In this document: in pieces, positions 11,691 to 14,600 of the stretch
Layout of the letters: each line of letters starts with the position of its first letter
Numbering within the stretch: the first letter of the stretch is position 1
NCBI GenBank assembly: GCA_026770585.1
Contig: MU647591.1
Coordinates: 30,474-56,938 of the forward strand
Source: Baffinella frigidus
Taxonomy: Eukaryota > Cryptophyceae > Cryptomonadales > Baffinellaceae
Reading direction: 5' to 3'
DNA length: 26,465 bases
Translations under genes and position numbers: made by a program
Notes under the pieces: generated by a model
What the model was told of the DNA's origin: nothing
The model's database searches: none
What the model saw: the letters and a program-made list of their open reading frames with translations, nothing else

Positions 11691-14600
11691 TACGAACACT
11701 ATTGGGCGCAGTCGCACCCACTCTACCTCTCTCTCTCTCTCTCTTTCTCGCGCGCGCGCGCTCTCCCTCTCTCCCTCTCTCTCTCTGGTAGTGGTCCCTA
11801 CACACTCAACCCGGCGCTCCACCGCAAGTAGCGAACCAGAACTGGGTGCTTGTGGGGCGCAGGTCTAATAAGAGACTATTGATTGCAGGTTGGGACCGTT
11901 TATGGTAAAAGTTGACTGGTTTGTACCAGATCCGTCAACTCTCATGATTTATGTGGCCAAAATCTCAGCACGTTTCTGATAAGGGACTATTGGGCGCAGG
12001 TCGGGACCGCGTCTACTACGGAGGGGTGCGCGCTGACACTCCTTGACTGGTTGGAACTCTCGAGCTTAAGAGACTATTGACGCGCGCGCCTTAAGAGACT
12101 ATTGGGCGCAGGTCTGATAACAGACTATTGGGCGTTGAGGGCTGATAAGAGACTATTGGGCGTTCAGATCTGATAAGGGACTATTGGGCGCAGGTCGGGA
12201 CCGCGTCTACTACCGAGGGGTGTGCGCTGACGCACCTCGACTGGTCCGAGGACGGGTTGTACATCCAGACTGATAACTCCGCCAAGCTGCACCAGGTTTG
12301 GGGTGTAGGGTTTCGGGTTTCGGAGTTTTACCTTCCTAGGGGTTTGGGGTGTAGGGTGTTGGGTGTGGGGCTCTAGGGGTGTAGGGTGTAGAGTGTAGAG
12401 TTGTACGGTTGCAGGGGTGTAGGGGTGCATGGTGTGGAGGTGTGAGGGGGTAGGGTTTAGGGGGGTAGGTTTTAGGGTTTCAGGGTGTAGGGTTAGGGTC
12501 GACGCACCTCGACTGGTCGGAGGACGGGCTGTACAGNNNNNNNNNNNNNNNNNNNNNNNNNNNNNNNNNNNNNNNNNNNNNNNNNNNNNNNNNNNNNNNN
12601 NNNNNNNNNNNNNNNNNNNNNNNNNNNNNNNNNNNNNNNNNCGCCCGTCGTGGGTTCGAGCCCACAAGACCCCTTTTTGCGAAAAAGAGGCCGTTCACGA
12701 GCCTGCCGGCGGGGCCCGTCCCGCCAAGCTGCACCAGGTCCTTGCTTGCCACACGAGGCTATTCAAGCGCCCAATTTACAAGTCGGTTGTAGGCGTTTTG
12801 AGGGGAGTTGGTCATGTGGCTACATGGAAAGCGTGCAGCCACGTGACCAAACATATGGAAATTAATGCACAATTTAAAAATGGTCTTTGAATTGGGGAAT
12901 GGGATAGCCTCGTGTGGTGGGGGTTCGGGTTTCGGGTGTCGGTCCTTCCTAGGGGTGTGGGGTGTGGGGTGTGGGTTGCAGGGTTCAGTTCAGGGTTTAT
13001 GGCCTGGGTTTCAGGGTTTAGAGTTTCAGGGTTTAGGGTTTCAGAATTGGGCAAGGTACAAGGTCCTCCTTAGTTCGTGTTTCTCGTGTGGATTCGTACC
13101 AGGGGCTACGGATTTCCGACCTCAGTTGCTTTACCATAGCGTTCGTAAACCCCTAAACCTTACACCATAAATCCCTAAACCCGGCAGTACTGGGACGCGC
13201 TCTCGGTGCTCGAGAAGAGAGACATGGAGGAGATGCTCTCTGTGCCGTATGAAGTTCAATCGTTTTGAAAATGCTACTGGTGTAACATCTTCACACCAGA
13301 CTCACCTTAAGGGGCAAGATGTTAAATTAATAGTTAAATAATGTGTTTCTTCCTGAAATCGCGCCGTTTGCTGAACCCGAAACCTTACCTCTCGCAGGAC
13401 TGAGACGCTAGATCGCTGGGCAGAGAAGGTGGCCACGGGAAATAATGGGAAATTGAGAAATTGGAGCCATTTTGTCCACTTTTGAGAAATTCATGGTACG
13501 CTACCGCACCCTGAAAGTGCCCAGTGTTCTCACCTCTGAACCATAAACCCAATCCAGTGTTGGGACGCGCTGTCCACACGAGGCTATCCATGCGAACAGA
13601 ATAAAAGGACATTTTAAAATTTGTGGGGAAATGATCACGTTTCCGTACGGATGTCCGTACGGAAACGTGATCAAATGCTGACTTTTGGCGTGTTTCCTGG
13701 GCAATAATCCGATAATTAACTTATGAATCTGTTCGCATGGATAGCCTCGTGTGGGTTGGTGCTGGAGAAGAGAGACTCTCTTGGAGGAGATGCTAGGCTC
13801 TCTCGCGGAGGAGAGCAGGGCGCTTTACAGTGAATCAGTTGCTTTACTATGAACGTCTGGTACCCCCCCCCCTCAGTACTGGGACGCAGTTGCTTTACAA
13901 TCTAGCTGAGCTTAAACCCCAATCCCTCTCTCTCGAACAGTACTGGGATGCGCTGTCGGTGCTGGAGAAGAGAGACGCGGAGGAGATGCTCTCACGCGCG
14001 GAGTGGGCTTCCTGGACGTGCATTTCGGGCTGGTCCGTCCAGGTTTGCCCCTGCCTCCTCTGTGCCAAGTACTGAGTACTCACCAGTTACCAAGTACTTG
14101 ATCACTTACTTATTAACAAACTAACTAATTAACTCACTAAGTATCTAAGTGCTTACTTACTTACTTACTGCTTCCTGGACGTGCATTTCGGGCTGGTCCG
14201 TCCAGGTGCGCCCCTGCCTCCTTCGTGCCAAGTACTTCGTGCCAAGTACTTCGTGCCAAGTACTAAGTACTCACCAGTTACCAAGTACTTGATCAATAAG
14301 TAAGTAAGTGAGTACTTAGATTGTTAGTTAGTTAATTAGTTAGTTTGTTGATAAGGTTTGAACCCCGAGACCCGAAACACCAAATAAAAAAACATAAACC
14401 ATAAACCATAAACCATAAACCATAAACCATAAACCCTAAACCCCAAACCCCAAACCCCAAACCCCAAACCCCAAACCCCAAACCCCAAACCCCAAACCCC
14501 AAACCTCAAACCGACTGGTCCTGCCAGGTCCTCAACCCGAAACCCTAAACCCCAAACCCTCGACAGGGGTTAATGCCGAAGCTGGGTCAACCTGTCGGCA

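Larger units (their letters stand above)
12501..12737 (+). pseudogene. Echo of exon 17 split by an insert holding an N gap
   Basis: THLDWSEDGLY is copied at 12501-12536 (one synonymous TCC/TCG and one TTG/CTG). Then come 105 Ns (12537-12641) and 79 bases of insert, then CCGCCAAGCTGCACCAG/GTCC, the exon end and donor. The insert's far end is unseen. Confidence 0.85.

Noticed and set aside
12164-12890. Frames crossing the N gap
   Set aside because: They include unknown residues and are composed of echo and repeat sequence.
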